A DNA stretch of 64,000 nucleotides from Tanypteryx hageni (lineage: Eukaryota; Arthropoda; Insecta; Odonata; Petaluridae), in NCBI GenBank assembly GCA_028673005.1, contig CM054115.1:2480001-2544000 (forward strand). Reading direction: 5' to 3'. The translations under genes and the position numbers were made by a program. Positions 10,606-24,386 of the stretch are shown here, piece by piece (position 1 is the first letter of the stretch; each line of letters opens with the position of its first letter). Under the pieces are notes generated by a model. It was not told where the DNA came from. It worked only from the letters and a program-made list of their open reading frames with translations, and did not search any database.

Positions 10606-13600
10606 GTGGAGGCGATAGACGGAGGAAAGATAGAGGTGGAGGCTATAGAGTGGAGAATGGTAGTGGGGGAAGCGATAGAGGGAGGAACGATAGTAGAGAA
10701 TGCGATAGAGGGAGGAACGATCGAGGTGGAGGCGATAGACGGAGGAACGATAGAGGTGGAGGCTATAGTGTGGAGAATGGTAGTGGGGGATGCGATAGTG
10801 GGAGGAACCATAGTAGAGGATGCGATAGAGGGAGGAACGATTGAGGTGGAGGCGATAGACGGAGGAACGATAGAGGTGGAGGCTATAGAGTGGAGAATGG
10901 TAGTGGGGGAAGCGATAGAGGAGAAACGATAGTAGAGGATGCGATAGAGGGAAGAACGATCGAGGTGGAGGCGATAGACGGAGGAACGATAGAGGTGGAG
11001 GCTATAGAGTGGAGAATGGTAATGGGGGAAGCGATAGAATGAGAAACGATAGTAGAGGTGGCGATAGAGGTAGGAACGATCGAGGTGGAGGCGATAGACG
11101 GAGAAACGATAGAGGTGGAGGCTATAGAGTGGAGAATGTTTAGGGGGGAAGCGATAGAGGGAGGAACGATAGTAGAGGATGCGATAGAATGAGGAACGAT
11201 CGAGGTGGAGGCGATAGACGGAGGAACGATAGAGGTGGAGGCTATAGAGTGGAGAATGGTAATGGGTGAAGCGATAGATTGAGGAACGATAGTAGAGGAG
11301 GCGATAGAGGGAGAAACGATCGATGTGGAGGCGATAGACGGAGGAACGATAGAGGTGGAGGCTATAGAGTGGAGAATGGTAGTGGGGGAAGAGATAGAGC
11401 GAGGAACGATAGTAGAGGAGGCTATAGAGGGAGGAACGATCGAGGTGGAGGCGATAGACGGAGGAACGATAGAGTTGGAGGCTATAGAGTGGAGAATGGT
11501 AGTGGGGGAAGCGATAGAGGGAGGAACGATAGTAGAGGATGCGATAGAGGGAGGAACGATCGAGGTGGAGGCGATAGACGGAGGAACGATAGAGGTGGAG
11601 GCTATAGAGTGGAGAATGTTTAGTGGGGGAAGCGATAGAGGGAGGAACGATAGTAGAGGATGCGATAGAATGAGGAACGATCGAGGTGGAGGCGATAGAC
11701 GGAGGAACGATAGAGGTGGAGGCTATAGAGTGGAGAATGGTAATGGGGGAAGCGATAGAATGAGGAACGATAGTAGAGGAGGCGATAGAATGAGGAACGA
11801 TCGAGGAGGAGGCGATAGACGGAGGAACGATAGAGGTGGAGCCTATAGAGTGGAGAATGGTAATGGGGGAAGCGATAGAATGAGGAACGATAGTAGAGGA
11901 GGCGATAGAGGGAGGAACGATCGAGGTGGAGGCGATAGACGGAGGAACGATAGAGGTGGAGGCTATAGAGTGGAGAATGGTAGTGGGGGAAGCGATAGAG
12001 GGAGGAAAGATAGTAGAGGAGGCGATAGAGTGAGGAACGATCGAGGTGGAGGCGATAGACGGAGGAATGATAGAGGTGGAGGCTATAGAGTGGAGAATGT
12101 TTAGTGGGGGAAGCGAGAGAGGGAGGAACGATAGTAGAGGATGCGATAGAATGAGGAACGATCGAGGTGGAGGCGATAGACGGAGGAACGATAGAGGTGG
12201 AGACTAAAGAGTGGAGAATGGTAATGGGGGAAGCGATAGAATGAGGAACGATAGTAGAGGAGGCGATAGAGTGAGGAACGATCGAGGTGGAGGCGATAGA
12301 CGGAGGAACGATAGAGGTGGAGGCTATAGAGTGGAGAATGTTTAGTGGGGGAAGCGATAGAGGGAGGAACGATAGTAGAGGATGCGATAGAATGAGGAAC
12401 GATCGAGGTGGAGGCGATAGACGGAGGAACGATAGAGGTGGAGGCTATAGAGTGGAGAATGGTAATGGGGGAAGCGATAGAATGAGGAACGATAGTAGAG
12501 GAGGCGATAGAATGAGGAACAATCGAGGTGGAGGCGATAGACGGAGGAACGATAGAGGTGGAGGCTATAGAGTGGAAAATGGTAGTGGGGGAAGAGATAG
12601 AGGGATGAACGATAGTAGAGGTGGCGATAGAGGGAGGAACGATCGAGGTGGAGGCGACAGACGGAGGAACGATAGAGGTGGAGGCTATAGAGTGGAGAAT
12701 GGTAGTGGGGGAAGAGATAGAGGGAGGAACGATAATAGAGGAGGCGATAGAGGGAGGAACGATAGAGTTGGAGGCTATAGAGTGGAGAATGGTAGTGGGG
12801 GAAGCGATAGAGGGAGGAACGATAGTATAGTATTCGATAGAGCTAGGAACGATTGAGGTGGAGGCGATAGACGTAGGAACGATAGAAGTGGAGGCTATAG
12901 AGTGGAAAATGGTAGTGGGGGAAGAGATAGAGGGATGAACGATAGTAGAGGTGGCGATAGAGGGAGGAACGATCGAGGTGGAGGCGATAGACGGAGAAAC
13001 GATAGAGTTGGAGGCTATAGAGTGGAGAATGGTAGTGGGGGAAGCGATAGAGGGAGGAACGATAGTAGAGGATGCGATAGAGGAAGGAACGATCGAGGTG
13101 GAGGCGATAGACGGAGGAACGATAGAGGTGGAGGCTATAGAGTGGAGAATGTTTAGTGGGGGAAGCGATAGAGGGAGGAACGATAGTAGAGGTTGCGATA
13201 GAGGGAGGAACGATCGAGGTGGAGGCGATAGACGGAGGAACGATAGAGGTGGAGGCTATAGAGTGGAGAATGGTAGTGGGGGAAGAGATAGAGGGAGGAA
13301 CGATAATAGAGGAGGCGATAGAGGGAGGAACGATCGAGGTGGAGTCGATAGACGGAGGAACGATAGAGTTGGAGGCTATAGAGTGGAGAATGGTAGTGGG
13401 GGAAGCGATAGAGGGAGGAACGATAGTATAGTATTCGATAGAGGTAGGAACGATTGAGGTGGAGGCGATAGACGTAGGAACGATAGAGGTGGAGGCTATA
13501 GAGTGGAAAATGGTAGTGGGGGAAGAGATAGAGGGATGAACGATAGTAGAGGTGGCGATAGAGGGAGGAACGATCGAGGTGGAGGCGATAGACGGAGAAA

Positions 13601-15499
13601 CGATAGAGTTGGAGGCTATAGAGTGGAGAATGGTAGTGGGGGAAGCGATAGAGGGAGGAACGATAGTAGAGGATGCGATAGAGGGAGGAACGATCGAGGT
13701 GGAGGCGATAGACGGAGGAACGATAGAGGTGGAGGCTATAGAGTGGAGAATGTTTAGTGGGGGAAGCGATAGAGGGAGGAACGATAGTAGAGGATGCGAT
13801 AGAATGAGGAACGATCGAGGTGGAGGCGATAGACGGAGGAACGATAGAGGTGGAGGCTATAGAGTGGAGAATGGTAATGGGGGAAGCGATAGAATGAGGA
13901 ACGATAGTAGAGGAGGCGATAGAGTGAGGAACGAACGAGGTGGAGGCGATAGACGGAGGAACGATAAAGGTGGAGTCTATAGAGTGGAGAATTGTAGTGG
14001 GGGAAGAGATAGAGGGAGGAACGATAGTAGAAGAGGCGATGGAGGGAGATACGATCGAGGTGGAGGCGATAGACGGAGGAACGATAGAGGTGGAGGCTAT
14101 AGAGTGGAGAATGTTTAGGGGGGAAGCGATAGAGGGAGGAACGATAGTAGAGGATTCGATAGAGGGAGGAACGATCGAGGTGGAGGCGATAGACGTAGGA
14201 ACGATAGAGGTGGAGGCTATAGAGTGGAGAATGGTAGTGGGGGAAGCGATAGAGGGAGGAACGATAGTAGAGGATGCGACAGAGTGAGGAACGATCGAGG
14301 TGGAGGCGATAGACGGAGGAACGATAGAGGTGGAGGCTATAGAGTGGAAAATGGTAGTGGGGGAAGCGATAGAGGGAGGAACGATAGTAGAGGATGCGAT
14401 AGAGGGAGGAACGATCGAGGTGGAGGCGATAGACGGAGGAACGATAGAGGTGGAGGGTATAGAGTGGAGAATGTTTAGGGGGGGAAGCGATAGAGGGAGG
14501 AACGATAGTAGAGGAGGCGATAGACGGAGGAACGATAGAGGTGCAGGCTATAGATTGGAGAATGGTAGTGGGGGAAGCGATAGAGGGAGGTACGATAGTA
14601 GAGAGGCGAAAGAGGGAGGAACGATCGAGGTGGAGGCGATAGACGGAGGAACGATAGAGGTGGAGGGTATAGAGTGGAGAATGGTAGTGGGGGAAGTGAT
14701 AGAGGGAGGAACGATAGTAGAGGAGGCGATAGAGGGAGGAACGATAGAGGTGGAGGCTATAGAGTGGAGAAAGTTTAGGGGGGAAGCGATAGAGGGAGGA
14801 ACGATAGTAGAGGATGCGATAGAATGAGGAACGATCGAGGTGGAGGCGATAGACGGAGGAACGATGGAGGTGGAGGCTATAGAGTGGAGAATGGTAATGG
14901 GGGAAGCGATAGAATGAGGAACGATAGCAGAGGAGGCGATAGAGGGAGGAACGAACGAGGTGGAGGCGATAGACGGAGGAACGATAGAGGTGGAGGCTAT
15001 GGAGTGGAGAATGGTAGTGGGGGAAGAGATAGAGGGAGGAACGATAGTAGAGGAGGCGATAGATGGAGGAACGATCGAGGTGGAGGCGATAGACGGAGGA
15101 ACGATAGAGTTGGAGGCTATAGAGTGGAGAATGGTAGTGGGGGAAGCGATAGAGGCAGGAACGATAGAGGTGGAGGCTATAGAGTAGAGAATGGTAGTGG
15201 AGGAAGAGATAGAGGGAGGAACGATAGTAGAGGAGGCGATAGAGGGAGGAACGATCGAGGTGGAGGCGATAGACCGAGGAACGATAGAGTTGGAGGCTCT
15301 AGAGTGGAAAATGGTAGTGGGGGAAGCGATAGAGGGAGGAACGATAGTAGAGGATGCGATAGAGTGAGGAACGATCGAGGTGGAGGCGATAGACGGAGGA
15401 ACGATAGAGGTGGAGGCTATAGAGTGGAAAATGGTAGTGGGGGAAGAGATAGAGGTATGAACGATAGTAGAGGAGGCGATAGAGGGAGGAACGATCGAG
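10606..15499 (+). repeat. HOR unit 4 (4894 bp, extended)
   Basis: This is the long last HOR of super-repeat copy 1, about 41 monomer lengths. It contains two AGTATAGTATTCGATAG markers near 12824 and 13425, 601 bp apart, as in unit 3. Relative to the paralogous stretch after 31411 it has an extra 120-bp monomer near 12104-12287 and lacks 841 bp between about 13552 and 13940. A private T-to-C change makes an XbaI hexamer, TCTAGA, at 15298-15303. Confidence 0.85.
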
Positions 15500-18400
15500 G
15501 TGGAGGCGATAGACGGAGGAAAGATAGAGGTGGAGGCTATAGAGTGGAGAATGGTAGTGGGGGAAGCGATAGATCGAGGAACGATAGTAGAGAATGCGAT
15601 AGAGGGAGGAACGATCGAGGTGGAGGCGATAGACGGAGGAACGATAGAGGTGGAGGCTATAGTGTGGAGAATGGTAGTGGGGGATGCGATAGAGGGAGGA
15701 ACCATAGTAGAGGATGCGATAGAGGGAGGAACGATTGAGGTGGAGGCGATAGACGGAGGAACGATAGAGGTGGAGGCTATAGAGTGGAGAATGGTAGTGG
15801 GGGAAGCGATAGAGGAGAAACGATAGTAGAGGATGCGATAGAGGGAAGAACGATCGAGGTGGAGGCGATAGACGGAGGAACGATAAAGGTGGAGGCTATA
15901 GAGTGGAGAATGGTAATGGGGGAAGCGATAGAATGAGAAACGATAGTAGAGGTGGCGATAGAGGGAGGAACGATCGAGGTGGAGGCGATAGACGGAGGAA
16001 CGATAGAGGTGGAGGCTATAGAGTGGAGAATGTTTAGGGGGGAAGCGATAGAGGGAGGAACGATAGTAGAGGATGCGATAGAATGAGGAACGATCGAGGT
16101 GGAGGCGATAGACGGAGGAACGATAGAGGTGGAGGCTATAGAGTGGAGAATGGTAATGGGTGAAGCGATAGAATGAGGAACGATAGTAGAGGAGGCGATA
16201 GAGGGAGGAAAGAACGAGGTGGAGGCGATAGACGGAGGAACGATAGAGGTGGAGGCTATAGAGTGGAGAATGGTAGTGGGGGAAGAGATAGAGGGAGGAA
16301 CGATAGTAGAGGAGGCGATAGAGGGAGGAACGATCGAGGTGGAGGCGATAGACGGAGAAACGATAGAGTTGGAGGCTATAGAGTGGAGAATGTTTAGTGG
16401 GGGAAGCGATAGAGGGAGGAACGATAGTAGAGGATGCGATAGAATGAGGAACGATCGAGGTGGAGGCGATAGACGGAGGAACGATAGAGGTGGAGGCTAT
16501 AGAGTGGAGAATGGTAATGGGGGAAGCGATAGAATGAGGAACGATAGTAGAGGAGGCGATAGAATGAGGAACGATCGAGGTGGAGGCGATAGACGGAGGA
16601 ACGATAGAGGTGGAGGCTATAGAGTGGAGAATGGTAATGGGGGAAGCGATAGAATGAGGAACGATAGTAGAGGAGGCGATAGAGGGAGGAACGATCGAGG
16701 TGGAGGCGATAGACGGAGGAACGATAGAGGTGGAGGCTATAGAGTGGAGAATGGTAGTGGGGGAAGCGATAGAGGGAGGAACGATAGTAGAGGAGGCGAT
16801 AGAGTGAGGAACGATCGAGGTGGAGGCGATAGACGGAGGAACGATAGAGGTGGAGGCTATAGAGTGGAGAATGTTTAGTGGGGGAAGCGAGAGAGGGAGG
16901 AACGATAGTAGAGGATGCGATAGAATGAGGAACGATCGAGGTGGAGGCGATAGACGGAGGAACGATAGAGGTGGAGACTATAGAGTGGAGAATGGTAATG
17001 GGGGAAGCTATAGAATGAGGAACGATAGTAGAGGAGGCGATAGAGTGAGGAACGATCGAGGTGGAGGCGATAGACGGAGGAACGATAGAGGTGGAGGCTA
17101 TAGAGTGGAGAATGTTTAGTGGGGGAAGCGATAGAGGGAGGAACGATAGTAGAGGATGCGATAGAATGAGGAACGATCGAGGTGGAGGCGATAGACGGAG
17201 GAACGATAGAGGTGGAGGCTATAGAGTGGAGAATGTTTAGGGGGGAAGCGATAGGGGGAGGAACGATAGTAGAGGATGCGATAGAATGAGGAACGATCGA
17301 GGTGGAGGCGATAGACGGAGGAACGGTAGAGGTGGAGGCTATAGAGTGGAGAATGGTAATGGGGGAAGCGATAGAATGAGGAACGATAGTAGAGGAGGCG
17401 ATAGAGGGAGGAACGATCGAGGTGGAGGCGATAGACGGAGGAACGATAGAGGTGGAGGCTATAGAGTGGAGAATGGTAGTGGGGGAAGCGATAGAGGGAG
17501 GAACGATAGTAGAGGAGGCGATAGAGTGAGGAACGATCGAGGTGGAGGCGATAGACGGAGGAACGATAGAGGTGGAGACTATAGAGTGGAGAATGTTTAG
17601 TGGGGGATGCGATAGAGGGAGGAACGATAATAGAGGATGTGATAGAAGAAGGAACGATCAAGGTGGAGGCGATAGATGGAGGAACGATAGAGGTGGAGGC
17701 TATAGAGTGGAGAATGGTAATGGGGGAAGCGATAGAATGAGGAACGATAGTAGAGGAGGCGATAGAGTGAGGAACGAACGAGGTGGAGGCGATAGACGGA
17801 GGAACGATAAAGGTGGAGTCTATAGAGTGGAGAATTGTAGTGGGGGAAGAGATAGAGGGAGGAACGATAGTAGAAGAGGCGATGGAGGGAGAAACGATCG
17901 AGGTGGAGGCGATAGACGGAGGAACGATAGAGGTGGAGGCTATAGAGTGGAGAATGTTTAGGGGGGAAGCGATAGAGGGAGGAACGATAGTAGAGGATTC
18001 GATAGAGGGAGGAACGATTGAGGTGGAGGCGATAGACGTAGGAACGATAGAGGTGGAGGCTATAGAGTGGAGAATGGTAGTGGGGGAAGCGATAGAGTGA
18101 GGAACGATCGAGGTGGAGGCGATAGACGGAGGAACGATAGAGGTGGAGGCTATAGAGTGGAAAATGGTAGTGGCGGAAGCGATAGAGGGAGGAACGATAG
18201 TAGAGGATGCGATAGAGGGAGGAACGATCGAGGTGGAGGCGATAGACGGAGGAACGATAGAGGTGGAGGGTATAGAGTGGAGAATGTTTAGGGGGGGAAG
18301 CGATAGAGGGAGGAACGATAGTAGAGGAGGCGATAGACGGAGGAACGATAGAGGTGCAGGCTATAGATTGGAGAATGGTAGTGGGGGAAGCGATAGAGGG

Positions 18401-18923
18401 AGGAACGATAGAGGTGGAGGCTATAGAGTAGAGAATGGTAGTGGAGGAAGAGATAGAGGGAGGAACGATAGTAGAGGAGGCGATAGAGGGAGGAACGATC
18501 GAGGTGGAGGCGATAGACCGAGGAACGATAGAGTTGGAGGCTATAGAGTGGAGAATGGTAGTGGGGGAAGCGATAGAGGCAGGAACGATAGAGGTGGAGG
18601 CTATAGAGTAGAGAATGGTAGTGGAGGAAGAGATAGAGGGAGGAACGATAGTAGAGGAGGCGATAGAGGGAGGAACGATCGAGGTGGAGGCGATAGACCG
18701 AGGAACGATAGAGTTGGAGGCTATAGAGTGGAAAATGGTAGTGGGGGAAGCGATAGAGGGAGGAACGATAGTAGAGGATGCGATAGAGTGAGGAACGATC
18801 GAGGTGGAGGCGATAGACGGAGGAACGATAGAGGTGGAGGCTATAGAGTGGAAAATGGTAGTGGGGGAAGAGATAGAGGTATGAACGATAGTAGAGGAGG
18901 CGATAGAGGGAGGAACGATCGAG
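15500..18923 (+). repeat. HOR unit 5 (3424 bp)
   Basis: This is the first HOR of super-repeat copy 2, colinear with 172-3580 but retaining the 15 bp lost there. It carries the CGATAGATCG phase marker. A private CG-to-CA change at 17659-17660 destroys the CGATCG palindrome, which is intact in both other copies. Confidence 0.85.
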
Positions 18924-21900
18924 GTGGAGGCGATAGACGGAGGAAAGATAGAGGTGGAGGCTATAGAGTGGAGAATGGTAGTGGGGGAAGCGATAGAGGG
19001 AGGAACGATAGTAGAGAATGCGATAGAGGGAGGAACGATCGAGGTGGAGGCGATAGACGGAGGAACGATAGAGGTGGAGGCTATAGTGTGGAGAATGGTA
19101 GTGGGGGATGCGATAGTGGGAGGAACCATAGTAGAGGATGCGATAGAGGGAGGAACGATTGAGGTGGAGGCGATAGACGGAGGAACGATAGAGGTGGAGG
19201 CTATAGAGTGGAGAATGGTAGTGGGGGAAGCGATAGAGGAGAAACGATAGTAGAGGATGCGATAGAGGGAAGAACGATCGAGGTGGAGGCGATAGACGGA
19301 GGAACGATAGAGGTGGAGGCTATAGAGTGGAGAATGGTAATGGGGGAAGCGATAAAATGAGAAACGATAGTAGAGGTGGCGATAGAGGTAGGAACGATCG
19401 AGGTGGAGGCGATAGACGGAGGAACGATAGAGGTGGAGGTTATAGATTGGAGAATGTTTAGGGGGGAAGCGATAGAGGGAGGAACGATAGTAGAGGATGC
19501 GATAGAATGAGGAACGATCGAGGTGGAGGCGATAGACGGAGGAACGATAGAGGTGGAGGCTATAGAGTGGAGAAAGGTAATGGGGGAAGCGATAGAATGA
19601 GGAACGATAGTAGAGGAGGCGATAGAATGAGGAACGATCGAGGTGGAGGCGATAGACGGAGGAACGATAGAGGTGGAGGCTATAGAGTGGAGAATGGTAA
19701 TGGGGGAAGCGATAGAATGAGGAACGATAGTAGAGGAGGCGATAGAGGGAGGAACGATCGAGGTGGAGGCGATAGACGGAGGAACGATAGAGGTGGAGGC
19801 TATAGAGTGGAGAATGGTAGTGGGGGAAGCGATAGAGGGAGGAACGATAGTAGAGGAGGCGATAGAGTGAGGAACGATCGAGGTGGAGGCGATAGACGGA
19901 GGAACGATAGAGGTGGAGGCTATAGAGTGGAGAATGTTTAGTGGGGGAAGCGAGAGAGGGAGGAACGATAGTAGAGGATGCGATAGAATGACGAACGATC
20001 GAGGTGGAGGCGATAGACGGAGGAACGATAGAGGTGGAGACTATAGAGTGGAGAATGGTAATGGGGGAAGCTATAGAATGAGGAACGATAGTAGAGGAGG
20101 CGATAGAGTGAGGAACGATCGAGGTGGAGGCGATAGACGGAGGAACGATAGAGGTGGAGGCTATAGAGTGGAGAATGTTTAGTGGGGGAAGCGATAGAGG
20201 GAGGAACGATAGTAGAGGATGCGATAGAATGAGGAACGATCGAGGTGGAGGCGATAGACGGAGGAACGATAGAGGTGGAGGCTATAGAGTGGAGAATGTT
20301 TAGGGGGGAAGCGATAGGGGGAGGAACGATAGTAGAGGATGCGATAGAATGAGTAACGATCGAGGTGGAGGCGATAGACGGAGGAACGATAGAGGTGGAG
20401 GCTATAGAGTGGAGAATGGTAATGGGGGAAGCGATAGAATGAGGAACGATAGTAGAGGAGGCGATAGAGGGAGGAACGATCGAGGTGGAGGCGATAGACG
20501 GAGGAACGATAGAGGTGGAGGCTATAGAGTGGAGAATGGTAGTGGGGGAAGCGATAGAGGGAGGAACGATAGTAGAGGAGGCGATAGAGTGAGGAACGAT
20601 CGAGGTGGAGGCGATAGACGGAGGAACGATAGAGGTGGAGACTATAGAGTGGAGAATGTTTAGTGGGGGATGCGATAGAGGGAGGAACGATAGTAGAGGA
20701 TGTGAAAGAAGAAGGAACGATCGAGGTGGAGGCGATAGATGGAGGAACGATAGAGGTGGAGGCTATAGAGTGGAGAATGGTAATGGGGGAAGCGATAGAA
20801 TGAGGAACGATAGTAGAGGAGGCGATAGAGTGAGGAACGAACGAGGTGGAGGCGATAGACGGAGGAACGATAAAGGTGGAGTCTATAGAGTGGAGAATTG
20901 TAGTGGGGGAAGAGATAGAGGGAGGAACGATAGTAGAAGAGGCGATGGAGGGAGAAACGATCGAGGTGGAGGCGATAGACGGAGGAACGATAGAGGTGGA
21001 GGCTATAGAGTGGAGAATGTTTAGGGGGGAAGCGATAGAGGGAGGAACGATAGTAGAGGATTCGATAGAGGGAGGAACGATTGAGGTGGAGGCGATAGAC
21101 GTAGGAACGATAGAGGTGGAGGCTATAGAGTGGAGAATGGTAGTGGGGGAAGCGATAGAGGGAGGAACGATAGTAGAGGATGCGATAGAGTGAGGAACGA
21201 TCGAGGTGGAGGCGATAGACGGAGGAACGATAGAGGTGGAGGCTATAGAGTGGAAAATGGTAGTAGGGGAAGCGATAGAGGGAGGAACGATAGTAGAGGA
21301 TGCGATAGAGGGAGGAACGATCGAGGTGGAGGCGATAGACGGAGGAACGATAGAGGTGGAGGGTATAGAGTGGAGAATGTTTAGGGGGGGAAGCGATAGA
21401 GGGAGAAACGATAGTAGAGGAGGCGATAGACGGAGGAACGATAGAGGTGCAGGCTATAGATTGGAGAATGGTAGTGGGGGAAGCGATAGAGGGAGGTACG
21501 ATAGTAGAGAGGCGAAAGAGGGAGGAACGATCGAGGTGGAGGCGATAGACGGAGGAACGATAGAGGTGGAGGGTATAGAGTGGAGAATGGTAGTGGGGGA
21601 AGTGATAGAGGGAGGAACGATAGTAGAGGAGGCGATAGAGGGAGGAACGATAGAGGTGGAGGCTATAGAGTGGAGAATGTTTAGGGGGGAAGCGATAGAG
21701 GGAGGAACGATAGTAGAGGATGCGATAGAATGAGGAACGATCGAGGTGGAGGCGATAGACGGAGGAACGATGGAGGTGGAGGCTATAGAGTGGAGAATGG
21801 TAATGGGGGAAGCGATAGAATGAGGAACGATAGCAGAGGAGGCGATAGAGGGAGGAACGAACGAGGTGGAGGCGATAGACGGAGGAACGATAGAGGTGGA

Positions 21901-23460
21901 GGCTATGGAGTGGAGAATGGTAGTGGGGGAAGAGATAGATGGAGGAACGATAGTAGAGGAGGCGATAGATGGAGGAACGATCGAGGTGGAGGCGATAGAC
22001 GGAGGAACGATAGAGTTGGAGGCTATAGAGTGGAAAATGGTAGTGGGGGAAGCGATAGAGGCAGGAACGATAGAGGTGGAGGCTATAGAGTAGAGAATGG
22101 TAGTGGAGGAAGAGATAGAGGGAGGAACGATAGTAGAGGAGGCGATAGAGGGAGGAACGATCGAGGTGGAGGCGATAGACCGAGGAACGATAGAGTTGGA
22201 GGCTATAGAGTGGAAAATGGTAGTGGGGGAAGCGATAGAGGGAGGAACGATAGTAGAGGATGCGATAGAGTGAGGAACGATCGAGGTGGAGGCGATAGAC
22301 GGAGGAACGATAGAGGTGGAGGCTATAGAGTGGAAAATGGTAGTGGGGGAAGAGATAGAGGTATGAACGATAGTAGAGGAGGCGATAGAGGGAGGAACGA
22401 TCGAGGTGGAGGCGATAGACGGAGGAAAGATAGAGGTGGAGGCTATAGAGTGGAGAATGGTAGTGGGGGAAGCGATAGAGGGAGGAACGATAGTAGAGAA
22501 TGCGATAGAGGGAGGAACGATCGAGGTGGAGGCGATAGACGGAGGAACGATAGAGGTGGAGGCTATAGTGTGGAGAATGGTAGTGGGGGATGCGATAGTG
22601 GGAGGAACCATAGTAGAGGATGCGATAGAGGGAGGAACGATTGAGGTGGAGGCGATAGACGGAGGAACGATAGAGGTGGAGGCTATAGAGTGGAGAATGG
22701 TAGTGGGGGAAGCGATAGAGGAGAAACGATAGTAGAGGATGCGATAGAGGGAAGAACGATCGAGGTGGAGGCGATAGACGGAGGAACGATAGAGGTGGAG
22801 GCTATAGAGTGGAGAATGGTAATGGGGGAAGCGATAGAATGAGAAACGATAGTAGAGGTGGCGATAGAGGTAGGAACGATCGAGGTGGAGGCGATAGACG
22901 GAGAAACGATAGAGGTGGAGGCTATAGAGTGGAGAATGTTTAGGGGGGAAGCGATAGAGGGAGGAACGATAGTAGAGGATGCGATAGAATGAGGAACGAT
23001 CGAGGTGGAGGCGATAGACGGAGGAACGATAGAGGTGGAGGCTATAGAGTGGAGAATGGTAATGGGTGAAGCGATAGATTGAGGAACGATAGTAGAGGAG
23101 GCGATAGAGGGAGAAACGATCGATGTGGAGGCGATAGACGGAGGAACGATAGAGGTGGAGGCTATAGAGTGGAGAATGGTAGTGGGGGAAGCGATAGAGG
23201 GAGGAACGATAGTAGAGGATGCGATAGAGGGAGGAACGATCGAGGTGGAGGCGATAGACGGAGGAACGATAGAGGTGGAGGCTATAGAGTGGAGAATGTT
23301 TAGTGGGGGAAGCGATAGAGGGAGGAACGATAGTAGAGGATGCGATAGAATGAGGAACGATCGAGGTGGATGCGATAGACGGAGGAACGATAGAGGTGGA
23401 GGCTATAGAGTGGAGAATGGTAATGGGGGAAGCGATAGAATGAGGAACGATAGTAGAGGA
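17998..23460 (+). repeat. 5463-bp tandem duplication, left copy
   Basis: This block is repeated head-to-tail at 23461-28923. Both copies share a private TGGCGGAAG variant (near 18170 and 23635) that the homologous stretches near 2825 and 56150 lack. The duplication is therefore younger than the super-repeat. The left breakpoint lies in about 18 bp of shared sequence, AGGAACGATAGTAGAGGA, just before TTCGATAG. Confidence 0.88.
18924..22405 (+). repeat. HOR unit 6 (3482 bp)
   Basis: This HOR is colinear with unit 2 at an offset of 15,343 bp. It lies wholly inside the left copy of the 5463-bp duplication, and its twin is 24387-27868. Confidence 0.87.
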
Positions 23461-24386
23461 TTCGATAGAGGGAGGAACGATTGAGGTGGAGGCGATAGAC
23501 GTAGGAACGATAGAGGTGGAGGCTATAGAGTGGAGAATGGTAGTGGGGGAAGCGATAGAGTGAGGAACGATCGAGGTGGAGGCGATAGACGGAGGAACGA
23601 TAGAGGTGGAGGCTATAGAGTGGAAAATGGTAGTGGCGGAAGCGATAGAGGGAGGAACGATAGTAGAGGATGCGATAGAGGGAGGAACGATCGAGGTGGA
23701 GGCGATAGACGGAGGAACGATAGAGGTGGAGGGTATAGAGTGGAGAATGTTTAGGGGGGGAAGCGATAGAGGGAGGAACGATAGTAGAGGAGGCGATAGA
23801 CGGAGGAACGATAGAGGTGCAGGCTATAGATTGGAGAATGGTAGTGGGGGAAGCGATAGAGGGAGGAACGATAGAGGTGGAGGCTATAGAGTAGAGAATG
23901 GTAGTGGAGGAAGAGATAGAGGGAGGAACGATAGTAGAGGAGGCGATAGAGGGAGGAACGATCGAGGTGGAGGCGATAGACCGAGGAACGATAGAGTTGG
24001 AGGCTATAGAGTGGAGAATGGTAGTGGGGGAAGCGATAGAGGCAGGAACGATAGAGGTGGAGGCTATAGAGTAGAGAATGGTAGTGGAGGAAGAGATAGA
24101 GGGAGGAACGATAGTAGAGGAGGCGATAGAGGGAGGAACGATCGAGGTGGAGGCGATAGACCGAGGAACGATAGAGTTGGAGGCTATAGAGTGGAAAATG
24201 GTAGTGGGGGAAGCGATAGAGGGAGGAACGATAGTAGAGGATGCGATAGAGTGAGGAACGATCGAGGTGGAGGCGATAGACGGAGGAACGATAGAGGTGG
24301 AGGCTATAGAGTGGAAAATGGTAGTGGGGGAAGAGATAGAGGTATGAACGATAGTAGAGGAGGCGATAGAGGGAGGAACGATCGAG
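22406..24386 (+). repeat. Truncated HOR unit 7 (1981 bp) across a duplication junction
   Basis: This unit starts like units 3 and 9 but is cut at 23460/23461, where sequence matching 18000 onward begins. It is a hybrid of the first 1.06 kb of one HOR type and the last 0.92 kb of another, made by the 5463-bp duplication. Confidence 0.87.

Larger units (their letters stand above)
172..15499 (+). repeat. Super-repeat copy 1 (15,328 bp, four HORs)
   Basis: Four HORs of 3409, 3482, 3543 and 4894 bp form a block that restarts at 15500 with the same markers. Its first HOR has a linked pair of diagnostic variants: CGATAGATCGAGG near 239 and GGGGGATGCGATAGAGGG near 353. Other HORs carry CGATAGAGGGAGG and GGATGCGATAGTGGG at those sites. 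The linked pair recurs at 15500, 45224, 48706 and 53599 and so sets the phase of the super-repeat. I define its start by the AAAGATAG marker, which is arbitrary but consistent. Confidence 0.85.

Noticed and set aside
9060..10811. Longest open frame (583 codons, minus strand), with Ser-Ile-Pro 10-residue repeats turning Tyr/Leu/Arg-rich and back
   Set aside because: It is openness by composition. The minus strand is pyrimidine-rich, so stop codons are rare, and the period is a multiple of three. The encoded character switches at one-base indels. It has no non-repetitive start or end, and copies elsewhere are broken at different places.
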